Assembly: GCA_905178155.1 (NCBI GenBank)
Contig: CAJINV010000001.1
Coordinates: forward strand, 14,281,265-14,345,264
Direction of reading: 5' to 3'
Length of the DNA stretch: 64,000 nucleotides
From: Amoebophrya sp. A120
Taxonomy: Eukaryota > Sar > Dinophyceae > Syndiniales > Amoebophryaceae
Shown: positions 1 to 12,600 of the stretch, piece after piece
Numbering within the stretch: the stretch's first letter is position 1
Layout: each line of letters begins with the position of its first letter
Notes under the pieces: generated by a model
What the model was told of the DNA's origin: nothing
Database searches by the model: none
Seen by the model: the letters and a program-made list of their open reading frames with translations, nothing else
Position numbers and translations under genes: made by a program

Positions 1-605
1 TTTGTACGAATAGACGGAAAACTCGTTTGCAGCTAGAATCCGATCACCGGGACGCAAGCCTCGACGCGGCCCCCAAAGCATGCTGTGAACAGCGGTGCGA
101 TGCCGCCTCGCGCGGATCCGGTCATCTGTAACCTCAATCCCAAGGTCGCCGTCGGTCGCCCGCAGTTGCACAAACTGTCCCTCGCGCTGCTTCGAGAGGA
201 AAGAGAGGACGAATCTTTTGACTGCCAGTGCGGTCGTTGGTTCCTTCGCAGCTGTGCTAGCCACTTCAGACGTTTTTTGCTGATCTTTCTTCTTTTTCTT
301 CTTCTCCCCCCGGCGGTCGATGCCTACAATCTCGCCCTCTTTCTGCATCAAAGTTCGGAGTAGCGCCTCGTTCGGATCACCGCCCACCAGGTCTGCGATG
401 TTGTCAACCGGAAAGATCTCTTTTCCGCGAGCAGCGTCCTGATATTCTAGAAACAGACCGATAAACACATCTCCAATTGCACACGGAATAATCGGTCGGC
501 CCTCGTTGGGCGCCAGACTGTCAGCTTCGAATCCCCGCTCGACGTGGGAAATCCTGACACGCGGGAACTCTCGCCAGTCGAACCGCAGACCGGTTAAAAG
601 TCGCA
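1..605 (-). repeat. PDZ-like module 4 of the giant protein, cut by the window edge
   Basis: LRFDWREFPRVRISHV near 600-540 is followed by CAIGDVFIGLF. The second half reads FVQLRATDGDLGIEVTDD and then GLRPGDRILAANE up to base 1. The second half is cut by the edge, so the gene must continue. Confidence 0.5.
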
Positions 606-3600
606 GTCGCTCGCCTGCGGGCACAGCCGGGTTTTCGTACCGCGCCATATTCTGTCCACTGCTGCCATAGCGGATGCTCAACGACTTCAATCCGAAGGCC
701 GCATGATCCTCACTGGTAGCACTGAGTCCTGTCAAATGTGACAGTAGAAACGGCTGCGGCCCTTGGTTTTCTGCACGGCCCAGGGCCAGGCGCGCTCGCG
801 CTGACAAATCTCGCCGACCAGCAGGTTGAACCGCCCCAAGATGCTTGTGTTTGTGTTTATTGTTCCGCACCTTCCGCTTTTCTGCGGCATCCAAACTGGT
901 GTGAAACAAAAATTCTTGCTGCGCTTCGGACATGTGAAACAGCCAGGAGCAGACGTCCGCAGTCGTCGTGTACCTCCAGCGCTCGCTCTGCAGCCTGTAG
1001 ACGTGAGCGATGTCGTCAGTCAAGCGTGTCAGATTACTCCGAATCACGTCGTCCATTTGCAAAGTTGAAACTTCGTCGGTACTGGAGTACTTCAATGACT
1101 CTGCCTCCCGGGTGCCGAAATCTGGGTGCAAGCGGAAACTCCAGCGGAGATCGTCGTCGATAAAGCGAGAGCCACCTCTGCGCATCTTTGCGAGCTCGGC
1201 GTACTCCAGCAGCCACTGCCGGATCGAGGCGAAACGGTTCCGCTTCTCGTTTCGCGCGATCAAAACGGAGAAGTACCTCGAGCTGTCTTCGGGTCTGTCG
1301 GCAGGCACGAACTCTGACGCAGCAATGCCGTCATCAGTGTCCTCATCTGCATTGCCTCCGAGTGGATCGGTGGAAGTGCCAGTTGTTTTTTGCGTCTTGT
1401 CCTTCGTAGACTGTAGCTTCTCACTTTCATCTTTTTCAGATACCACAACTCCAGGCGTTGCTGAAGCAAGATACAGGCCTCGCTGAAAGAAGTGGGCGGC
1501 AATCACCGCAAACGACGAGACGCGCGCGATTTCGAAGGTGTAGTCCTCGTCGTCTTGCTCGTCGGCGCCAATCGATTTCATTGTGGCATTGAAAGCGAAT
1601 GGGTCTTGGTCCAACAGCGCTGCTTTGAATCCCCGCCGCGTGTAGATATTTTTCAGAGACTGGTCCAGGACCTGCGTCGGCTTTTCCACAAATTCACCAT
1701 CTTCGCCGACGAGCCCTGCGACGGAGGCATCTCTCACCGCTTTGTCCGCGCCTGCAGCAATCAGAGCGGCGGAAGGTTTTTCATCTTTTGGCTTTGGCGA
1801 TTGCGACTCTGCCTCTACGACTACAGCAGGGTGAGGGTGACCCAGCTTCTTATTTTTACCTTTCCCTTTCCCCTTTGCCTTTGCTGGTTTTTGCCCCGCC
1901 GGTTCTACTTTCCCTTTTCCCTTCAGCTTCGACGACGGTGTTTTCGCCTTGGAGGTTGTGCCAGGCGGTGAAGATGTGCTCCGACTCCCGCCGCGGCCAC
2001 GAGCGGCAAAAGCGCTGGAGGACGGACTCTTGCTCACGTTTCGACCCCCGACGGAAGAAGTAGAGACGCCGCTTCCTTTAATGGCCGGTATCGAGCCTAG
2101 CCTCGTGTTCGTGAAGTTCACCTTCTTGTTGTTACTCGTTGCGCGACCTCGTACAACTTGAGACACCCCCGTTTGTCTTCCATTTCCCTCGGGAAAGAAC
2201 AAAAACTGATTTTGATTCCGCATCTGATGTGCTTTCAGTTTTCTTTTCGCTGAAGAGATTGTTTGTCCCGCGAGCGCTTGTTTGAGTGGCTTGTGTCGCA
2301 TACTCTCTTCTTGCAGCAGGAATGACTTTTCCATGTCCGTTACATCTGTGCGCTCCCGGACCTTCTGCTGGGTGACGCGGTGTTTTCGGTCCATGTTTAG
2401 CAGCTGAAGCTCGTTGTCGACTCGAGCAACAACGCTTGTTGGCAATTTCGGGCGGATGTGCTTTTTCACTGCCCGAAGCAACAGGCTTTCTGGAAAGCCA
2501 CCGGCACGTCGGTAGAAGAGAAAGTGCATCAGCGGAGCAGATCGGAGACAATTTGCTGTCCTCGTAGCAGTTTTTGTATTTGTGTTCGTCTCAACTGCCG
2601 GCCTCGACGGCGAGTCTTGCAATTGCATTTCGTGATCTTTTCTCGCATCATCTTCGCTTTTCCTTTCTTTTCCTCTCCACGAGTTCCTTGCATTCATTGC
2701 ACAGATAGCATTCAGAACCTGGTCTCCCGAGTCACCAATCGAAGTGAGTACACCTCCGGAGGCTGCTGTGAACTTCGTCAGCAAAATTTCGTCTTTCTGC
2801 TGCAGCCCTTTCTTCGCGGCCCACGTGTCTGGCAAGACTTTCCGCAGCGCTGCGGAATGCCGCTTGAACCGCAGCCCCAGCGTCTCAGAAAAGACCACTG
2901 CCATGGACGACTGCAACTCCTCCGACCCGGCGAGTTGGAGATATTTTTCCACGAAGTCTCGCCGGATGAAAACCAGCTTGGTCTTGAAGTTCTGCAAATT
3001 CACGACTTTCCGTTTTAGCGCCTCTCTTTCCCACTTTGCTTCCGCCGCTGGCATTCTCGACAGCCGCGCCTCGTCCTCGGAATCTAATTCGGATTCGATG
3101 TCTTCCGGCGGCGAGATGAACGTGTTCTGTACCTCGTCAAACCACCGTCCCAGCCACGTTTGGTTCGGATCCACGAAGTCGCCTCTTTTCTTTCCCGCCG
3201 ACACAGCGTCCGCGACGTCTTCTAGGCTAATGTCCTCGAGAAACAGCAGCACACTGTCTTTGTTGCTTTTCGCCCAGCTCTGGAAGTGCGAGTCTGGATC
3301 TTCTTGTTCGGAGGATGTGGTACTTGAGGACGACGAGGAGGACGACGTGGTCGAACTTGAACTCTGATGCGAAACGCCTCCACGGCTCGTCCCGGAGGGA
3401 GAGAAAAACGCTCGCGGAGACGAGCCTGGAGAGTCTGGGTAGTGCAGAAATGGCGACTGCGGTTGCTTCTGCTGTCCCCCTTGGCGCTGTGTCACACGGA
3501 CCTGCACCGCCTTGCCTTTACCCTTTCCAGCTGGCGAGCCGGCGGCTTCTGCTTCTGCTGCGGCGGCCTCTTTCGCTTTCTTTTCCGCTCCGAGCTTTTT

Positions 3601-6600
3601 CAATGCCTCTTTGCGATTCTTTCGCATTTGCTGAAAGTTTTCGTCCCTTTCCTTGCCTTCGTCGACGAAGTCTGCAAGCCAGTCATAGCCTGGTGCGCCC
3701 TTTTCCGGCGGTGCTTCTTCCTCTTCGAGATCGAGACCCCCATAATCTTCGTTCTTGTCACTGTCTGTGTGCGCTGCAGCCATCGAACCTGCCTCGCCTG
3801 GACCACCACCTCCCACCGCATCGAGGTCGATCGTGGCTTCCGCTTTCTCCAGCAGCGCCTTGATTTCGGCCTCTTCGTCCTCCGGGCTGGCGTTATCCGC
3901 GGCTAGATCGTAGTCTCCGACCGCTCGGGTCAGTGGTGCGCGCACGCGGATAAACGGGTACTCCACCCAGTCCAGCGCGAACCCAAACACGTCGGAGAAC
4001 TTTTCCGGACCGGGGGACCGCTTGTCATTGATTACGGCTCTGGCATACTCGATGTTGACCTCATGGTACCGGACGTAGATGCCGTACTGCTTCTCTACCA
4101 TGTCCAAGAGCCTCTTCTCTTCCACTTTGATTTCCTTCTGCTTCTGCCTCAGCATTTTTTTTGATTGTTTCTTGCCGTGAGCTTGAGCTTCACCAGGAAG
4201 ATGGAATTTTGCCTTTGCGGCCTTCTTGCAAGCGGTCAAAATTTGTCGAGCGAAATCAAGAAGCAAAAAAGAGTGCTCAGGCCGAGATTGCTTTTCCGCG
4301 GACTTAACATCCTGATCTTCTAGCTCAGGTGGACCTACTTGGTCTTGCAGCAATGCAGCTCCGTCCTCCGTTTCCTGACCGGCACCAGCGCCATCTCCAC
4401 TACTTGTGCTCGTTGCAGCAGGTTTGAAGAGGTCTTCGAAAAAGCCACGCGCTCGCAGCTTTCGCAGCTTGGCCAGCTGCGGATATTTGGTGTTTTTTGT
4501 AGTAAGTGCGTTTTCAGATTGTTCAGCATCGCTCTCTGCGTCATCCACTCTTCCTTTAGCTTCTCGCAAAAGTGGTAACTTTTCAACTTGAGTGGCCCTA
4601 GTGGATTTTGGTTTCTTCAGCTTTCGTCTTGGATACAGGTCCACCCGATAGGCGGTTTTGTCCATGTGCTCCGCCGGGCCAACGAACTGCTCAAACTGAT
4701 CCTTGACCTCCGAATCCAAGTCCCCAAGCTCCATGATGCTCTCCTTTTTCGGCGTTCCCCGCATCATCCTAGCGCCGCTGTCCAGGAAGTCTGCGAAGTC
4801 CTGTAATGCTGTGCGCTCGTTGTCCTGCTCATGTGGAAGTGCCTCAGGACCATCTGTCATTTCAGTCTGCGGTGCGGCGCTGTCCAAAGAACGCAGCTTC
4901 CTCTTCCGCAGTGGCGCAGAGCGTGATCGTGTGCGTTTCGATGATTTCCTAGTGGACCCCGAGCCGTGCACGTGATCATGATGTAATTCAGGAAACAACC
5001 CATCCCACGGCGAAGCCGTCTTCTTTGATGCATCAGACATTTTCTTAAGCGACGAAGGAGAAGCGGCGGAGTGATCCGGCTCACTTGGGTCCGCTTCTGA
5101 AGATGCATCGTCCTCCTTTGCCGATTCTACTGCTGATGATATGTCGGATGCGTGAAGCGACCGCATGTCGTCGTCGGTACTCGTCGGATCGCCGTCATCT
5201 ACTTCGATTGCGTCTTTCCTACGCCGACCTTCTGGCGCCCGCTGTGGACTTTCTCCATTCGAATTTGTATTTGAACTGCTTCCGTCGCTACTTCTTTCAT
5301 CGGAACTCTCTGAAGATGAAGACGCGACCAAAATCTTCTTTCCCGTCCGCATCAGCAACAGGCGTTGACGCTCCATCAGCTTCTCGTATTGCTCCACGAG
5401 CAGGCGCTCCTTTTGCTTTCGGTTCCAGAAACGCACGGCGTCCTCGAGTACGAGGACCAAACTCGCATCCGCCAGGGATGGTTCGCTGTCGAGCGGCGGC
5501 GACAACGGCGCAAGCAGCCCGAAACAACGACACGCTTGCAGGACGAGATCCGCGTCGGAGCGCCCAAATTTCTCCAAAACAGCTGCATACCAGGCGCGGT
5601 CGACGAACTTCGGAATCTTGTTGTTTTTCGGATTTTGATTTTCTTGACCTGCGGTTCCTTGTTTCCCTTGATCTTGGCCTTTCTTTCCAAATTCCTGGTT
5701 TTCTTTTGCGATTCGCGTCTCCTCCACGAACCAGCGGTGCTCCACTGCGTCGGCAAAGAAGCTCAGCGCGAGACGGACGGCTTCAGTTTGCTGCTGGAAC
5801 GTCGGTTGCAGATTTTGAAGTCGGGACGAGCCCTCGGCCAAAGCAGTCTGCTCTGTCATTCCTGGTGAACTGTGGTCCCTGTGGGCTGTCAAATCCGATC
5901 CCGCAGCCCCTGAGAAAGTGCAAACGGGTGCTGCAAAAAGATACTCATCCACTGCTGCAAGCCGCTTCCGGCTGGACGCCTCGTCGGCACTCGACGTGCC
6001 GGAATGAAGGTAGAAGGCATCGAGGGAGTAGTCAAGTGGAATGCCTTCGGGCGCGGCTTTGCCTGGCTGCAATGTCGGTCGTGATCCTGTTCTACTCCTT
6101 GTTGGCGTACTAGCAGGGCTGTTCTGGTGAAAAAAATCCTGTGACGCGAGTGGCTCGGCCAAAGCGTACGCTGACAACGCAGAGAACCAAATGTGGCGAA
6201 AGGCATGCGCGGGTTCCAGTCGCGGCGGCAAGGGTGTGTTGTAGTCCGACTGTTCTCCTGGTACACCAGCATCATCGCCCTCTTCGTTTTCCTGTTGATC
6301 CTCCTCCGAGTCTAGTTCTGCTTTCTTTTTCAGATACACGATCGAGACCATTTCGTCGAGAAATCGCTGATAGCTTTCCTCCCGAAAGGTATCCTCGAAG
6401 CGATACAAAGCTCGCAGTCCGTGTAGGGGTGCCAAGCCAAGAAAGGAGATTTGCTGTAGAAAAGTCCGCTGGAGCATTTTCGTGTCTTCTTCCAGCAGCC
6501 ATTCCGGCGTTGACGTTGTGACCGGAGCAAGTGCGGTATCTGTAGTAGTGTCCTGCTCCTTGTCGTCTTCACCTTCTTCCGATGTTGAGTCGGATTGTGC

Positions 6601-9600
6601 GTCATTCTTCATGCTTTTCAGAAGCAGCTTGTGCTTCAACTCCTCGGCCTTCGCCTTCTCGTCCAAGACACAGCACGCTTTGTGCACGACCCGGGAGAGT
6701 AGGACAATCCGCGACACCAGCCCCGCTACCACAAAAGCCAACTCCTTCACTCGTGCATCGCGTTCCACGCCGCGCCTCGTGGAGGCGCTTAGGTGCCCGG
6801 CGAGAAGACGCAGTGGAAAGAACCGGCCTTCGTCGTGCGACAGCCTTCGGGAGTGAAAAAAATCCCGATTTTCGAAGCAGGTCGAAATCCAGAGGAGGCT
6901 CGCGCGGATAAACTCTCTGCAAAAGGGAACCCACCGGTTCCGCAGCGTCAGCAGCGACAGCTTCGTCTCCGCTTGCGCTTTCAAATTTTTGAAACTTGCA
7001 TCGACCAAGCCAGTAAGCGAACGGAGTAGAAGCAGCGCGTATCGATGAGCGGACGCCGCCGAGACAACGTTCGGTGGCTGTTCTTCCACATCAACATCTT
7101 CAGCTCCAAGCAGCCTCCTCCCGGTTTTTTGTCCAAAGTAGAGCGCCTCGGCGCCGATTCCCAAATCATTTGGCACCCAGATCTTCCAGGCATTGCGCTT
7201 CGGGAACCACCGTGCCTGTTCCAACCGGTCTAAACTTCTGGGACTCAAGCCGAGCGTCGCAAATAGGAGGTCGTGCAACAAGTCCCGTCTACACTCCACA
7301 CTCTGCCTCCACGTTAAAGCGGGCCGGGCCGGGTCTAGGGACTTAGGAGCTTTTGCAAGGTCGCGGACGCATAGCGCAAACCAGAAAAGCTCGGGGCAGA
7401 GCGCCAGCTCTTTTCGCACAGCTCGAGTTGTGGCTCGCAAAACCCGCTCTGGTTGCGTCTTCAGCCCGCCGGTTCTTTCCGCGTTGCGCAGGTGCGCGTC
7501 AAAATCAAGTGTCCACGTCTCGACAGACTTGTGAAACAGCACCGAAACGTCTTCGATCAATTGCCCCTGGTGCAGCTCTTGTTGGGCAGTTGTGTGTGTC
7601 TCGTCCTCCAATTTTGGATCTCCGCTAGAGCCGAAAGCGTCAGAAGCAACATCGGACGAGCGCATCCTCTCTTTCAGCACCGCCCAAGTCTTGACCAATT
7701 CAGCCCGCAAGAGTCGCTGAAGTTCAGCTCGAAACTTTTTCCCGTATCTAAACACCTCCTGCAGCGTCTGCCGTTCTGGTGCGTCCTGATCCTCATGCCT
7801 GCCGCGAAATTTACGCAACTGCATCGCTAGTCGCGGGTCCGCTCTATTTCTATGACGAGAGTCTCGTTTTTCGTGATGCTGCTCACTTTCCGATGTTGAT
7901 TCCGAACCAGTGCGACGATCTTCAGTGCTACCGCCAGAAGAGGAACTCGCGTGCAAAGCACCCGGAGGGGCAGTCTCATCAAGAGGCTGGTCACTTCCTT
8001 GCAGTAGCTCGTCGCCCCCCTCGCCGTCGTCGGTTTGGTCTATTTCCTGCTCCCTTTTCTTCAAGCGGCTGCGGTTCGCCAGCGTTTCCGTAACATGAGT
8101 GGAATCCGCCCGGCCCCAGTCCCGCCAAGGCGCGACGCGCATGCCCCGCGTGTAGTTTGACGGCGAAAAAACCCGTAATTGACTTCCGGGCGTGAGATGG
8201 TCGACCACCTCAGCGATGATTTCTTCCACATACGCCTCGGCTTTCCTCGGATCGCTCACATAGCTTGTTGGTATTAGGGGCTCAGCACCATCAGCGTCTT
8301 CTGCACCCGGAATTGTGTCTTTCGAAGTTGTGGGTTTCTCGCTCCTGCTGCTCTTGCTTCCGCTGCGTGTGGAGCAGTTTGCAATGACCTCCTCGACCAG
8401 CGCTTTGCCCAGCACCTCCGCCGGATCGTCGACTTCCGGCCCTACTTCCGGCGCCGGTGGTTTTTCCTTTTCCGCGCGCTCCGCCTTGCGCTTCTTCCGG
8501 GCCAACTCTGCGTCCACCTTCGCCTTCGCTTTCGCCGCAACCTCGCCCGCGCTGAGCTTCCGGGTTCCCGTTTTGGGGTCGATGCGGCCCTTCTTCAGAT
8601 CCTGAATGTACTGGACGAACGCAGCCTCGGCCTTTTCCCGCGACAACTGAACCGGAAACCGCTTCGGTTTCGGCGGTTTGAAATCGGGAAATGCTTCCAG
8701 GTTCCGCTGCTTCACCATCCACGCGGCCTTCTCCATGTCGGTCAGGTTTTGGTGCCCCGTGATCAGCTTCTGCTCGTCCTTGGTCAGCAGTTTCCCGCGG
8801 TGCAGGTCGTATTTCAGGGGGTCGTAGAAGTAGTCCTCCGCGAACCGCTTGTTCCAGCCGGACGGGTCGTTTGACCACTCCTGCCGGTTGAGCTTCTCGA
8901 TCGTGAGCCCTTCCTGCTTCATCTTCGTCGTCACGTACTCCAGCCGTTTTTCCGCCTTCTTCTGCTTGGACAAAAACTTCTATCCTGTGCAAAAGTATCG
9001 TACTCGTATAAATCCGCTAAAATTTCTATGCAGAATCTGACGGACAAGTCGGTGAGAAGTCGGTTGCGAAGTTGGTTGCGAAGTTGGTGCGGAAGTCGGT
9101 GAGAAGTGGCGCGCGCCACTTCTCACCGACTTCCGCACCAACTTCGGTGAGAAGTGGCGTCGCGCCGCGACATGCTGGCGTCGTTCTCGCCTCGACCAAG
9201 CGACGCGTCGCGTCACTCCGTCGCTGCGAGTTATATCGTGCTCGCTGCTTGCAGTTGCCACTGCAGCTGCAAGAGCTGGAAGGAACAGCGCTGCAGATAA
9301 ATGGAAAGAAGACCGCAGTCTTGTTCTGTCCGTTTATCTGCAGTGCAGTTTCATCAGTTAGCACGACGGCACCACGCGCAAAGCCGTATACAAGAGGCGG
9401 CAGGCCGCGCGACCGTGATTTCTGCGCGCGCGCATCTGTCCTGCGTGCAGCCATCAAAGAAAGAATCGCCGGAAGCGGAAGACAGCTTCCCTCGGCGATG
9501 TGGAGCTGCGCGCGGCTTGGGCGGGCAAGCTTTGAACGCCGGCCATTCTCGCCTGGCGCTGATTAATTAATTGATTAGCTGAGCAGCTAATTACTCAGCT

Positions 9601-12600
9601 AATCAATTGATATATTGTCTGCGTTTTATTTGTTTTCACAAAAAAACGCGAGTTTGCGTGCGCCCTACATCAATTAATGCGCAAATCAATAGCTCACTTC
9701 TCAACAACTTCTCCACGCACTTCTCAACAGCTTCGCGACGAACTTCCCGACGCACTTCGCAGCAAGCTTTAAGCTTTTGGAGGCGTCATGCAAGAATTAG
9801 CATGACGCCTCCAAAAGCTCAAAGCTTGCCGCAGAATGCGCCGGAATGTTCGTCGCGAAGCTGGTAAGATGAAGTGCGTAGAGATGTTGTTGAGAAGTGA
9901 GTTATTGCTTTATGCATTAATTGATGTAACGCGCCGCGCTTGCCGCAAAATGCGGCGTCGGCGTGCTTTTTATGTGCAGGACCCCGAAAGTCTCCAGCTG
10001 CACGCGAAAAAGACATTCTCAAGTTATCTTCCGCAAGCTTAGCGCCCGAAGATCACGGGAGCTGATTCGTGACTGCGCACGCGGCCACGAATCGAGGCCC
10101 GGGATATTCCTTCTGAGACGTCCTAGCCGGAAGCCTGTCAGGAGCTTCGCGTGGATTTCAACTCTGCGTCAAGCGTCGGAACAACCGCGGCAAGCGGTCT
10201 ACGCCAACTTCTCAACAGCTGGGAAGTTGGTGAAAAGGTTGGGAAGAAGTTGATCATAAGTTGTGAGAAGTTATATTCATGCCAGTAGCGGATTTATACG
10301 AGTACGATACTTTTGCACAGGATAACTTCTCCCGGATGCCAATGTTCCCGATCGCGTGGGCCAACTCGGGCTTGCGGAACCGCAGCATTTTCGCCGCGAG
10401 TTCCATCTCCGTCAGCTGCTCTTTAGCGTTATCTCGGAGAAGCGCGCGCTCCGCGGAGTTGAAGGGATCCACCTTGGGCGCTGGGCTATTGCGGCTAGAA
10501 GTGCTACTGTGTCGAGAAGTTGTAGCTCCCTGGAGGTGCTGCTGGGGCGCTGAAGATGGTCTTGCGCCACCGCGAAGACGCGGCGGGGGCGTTCCTGGGC
10601 TTCGAACAACAGTGGTCTGCGGCACGTATCTCCCAACGTCGTCGTCCTCTCCTTCTGCCAGGCGCGTGTCGTCGTAGAACGCGGGTCTCGGGGCGGCCAT
10701 CTGCGTCTTCGACCCCGCCGACTTCTTGTTTTTCTTGCTCGTCCGGGCAGGTGATTTTTTGCTTGTTGAATCCGAAGCACGCTCAGAGGAGGAAGCGCTT
10801 TTTTTCTGTTCTTTTTTGGTCTTCTTGTCGTCCGAGGACTTCGCTGGTGACCTGTTAGCTCCCAAACGAGAAGACGCTCTTTTGGTTCCGGAGATAATCC
10901 TCGTTCCCGCTCCGCCACCAAAGTCGGCCGTCGTATTCCCTGCTATTACTCTGGTGGCGCCTGCTCCTGCCTTTGATAGCGGTGTCGAAGCCCCGGACAC
11001 AGATGACGCGAAGCCCCGGCTTGCTGCGCTGATCTCGGTCACGCCCTGGTCAGAATCTTTTTCCTTTTGATCCGAACTCCTCCCGGGCACACCGGGCAAA
11101 GACTTTGCTTTTCCTTTTGCCTTCCTTTTCGCGCCAGGTTTGCTTGTAGTTACTCCGTCGGTCGTACGACGCCCAAACAATCCTCCGAGCCACTGCGTCC
11201 ACGTTTTCTTCTCCGGTTTTTTTTGCATCGGCTTTCCTGTTCCTGATTTCTTCTTGCTTGCCGCTAGCCTTTTCAGATGGTCCAGTTGCCCCTTCTTGAT
11301 AATGTGCTCCAGGATAGTGCGCGGTACCTGCAACCCGTGTCGGACTTCGAACCGTTCTTGTTCATGTTTTGCGTGCGCCCGCAGGTCCTCAGCCGCGAGC
11401 GTCGGAACGCGACCCCGCGTCATCAAGTACGCCTGTTCCATGTCTGAAAACTCTGTCATGGCCAGGACCTTCTGTTCGTCGAGGGTGAACTCGGCCTTTT
11501 TCCTCTCTTGCGCCATCAGCACCGCCTTCTGCATGTCGGACAACCCAGGTAGATCCAGAATCTTTCGCTCCGCGCTCGTAAAGATGGCTTCCATCGGAAT
11601 ACTCTTCTTTTTAGGTTTCTTTTTCCGCCGTTGATTTCCAGTCGTTGCAGCTGCCATGGCGCGCTCGTAAAAAGTATCGGTCCCGCCGATTCTTACCTTG
11701 CGATCGGTCTCAGGCCCGTCAATGTCGTCTTTTTCTCCGTCGATGTCTGCATCGTCATAGTGCAGATCATCGTAGATATCGTCGAACTCATCCGCGTCCG
11801 AGGAAGACACAATCTCCGAAGATACATCCGACCAAACAACGAGCGACTGGTCGAGCAGCCCGGCTGCAACACTTTCGTCTTGTCGCTGCTTTTCCAAAAA
11901 CTTCATTCTGACTTTCGCATCTACATCTGGATGTTGCTGCAGGTTTTTTCTTCTTCGCTGGAATGTTTCAAGCGCGCCCTTCAGGACCTTGTCAATGCGA
12001 TTCTCTTTTTCGTTCGGTCCTCCTGCTCTCGAAGTTGTGAAGTTATTTGATGAAACTTCTAGTTCAACGTTTGCAGAAGTGCTCCATTGCCGACGAGCAT
12101 CAAGCGCCAAGTCGTCTAAGAAATCCCGCACCGTGGCGTGCTCCTCCGAAGATTCTTTGTAGGATAGACGTAATGCTACCCGCGCTGCGTTTTCGATTCG
12201 CAAAGCAAGAAGACTTCCGCTGACGACGCTCTTCTGACTTTGCTTCCGCATGGATGCCTCTTGCTCCATCGCCGCCTCGAATTGTGTCTCCGCGCCGATC
12301 AAGCGCGCCCCTACCCGGTGGTAGTAGGAGCGCGTGGAGGACCCCGGCATCAGCCGCGCATCCGCGATAAAGGAGCCGAAACAACGACGAAAGGAGGTCG
12401 CTACGGCCGGGAGCGCCACGTGGGAGAGCTCTCCTCGAAACCGCTCTAAGAGACTTCGGTGCAAGCCGGAGGACGGCGCTGGCGCGTAGACGAACTTGTC
12501 AAAGTTTCCCGGATAGAGCGCGGCTTTGGCGGCTTCGTGGTGCAAAAGGATCTTGTCCGCCTCTTCCCCGTCGACTTTACGCAAGTTCAAGGTCTTCTGC

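Larger units (their letters stand above)
8981..10324 (-). mobile_element. 1.34-kb introner in the giant gene, with nested palindromes
   Basis: The element starts TATCCTGTGCAAAAG and ends with the inverted copy CTTTTGCACAGGATA; the inverted repeat runs on for about 38 bases. It is flanked by the direct repeat ACTTC (8976-8980 and 10325-10329; 7 bp if AACTTCT is counted). Removing it with one repeat copy joins IREK to FLSKQKK in frame. The ends are not GT-AG. It is several times longer than the other members and is filled with further inverted repeats. No open reading frame inside resembles a transposase. Confidence 0.85.

Noticed and set aside
8291-8992. A 233-codon minus-strand open frame at the edge of the large introner
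   Set aside because: It is a shifted frame of the giant gene's exon 3; the true frame is open through the window edge and gives the in-frame join IREK/FLSKQ.
9080-9145. CRISPR-like array suggested by repeated GAAGTTGG/GAGAAGTGG units
   Set aside because: The units form one palindrome and tandem variants without unique spacers; the context is a eukaryotic intron.
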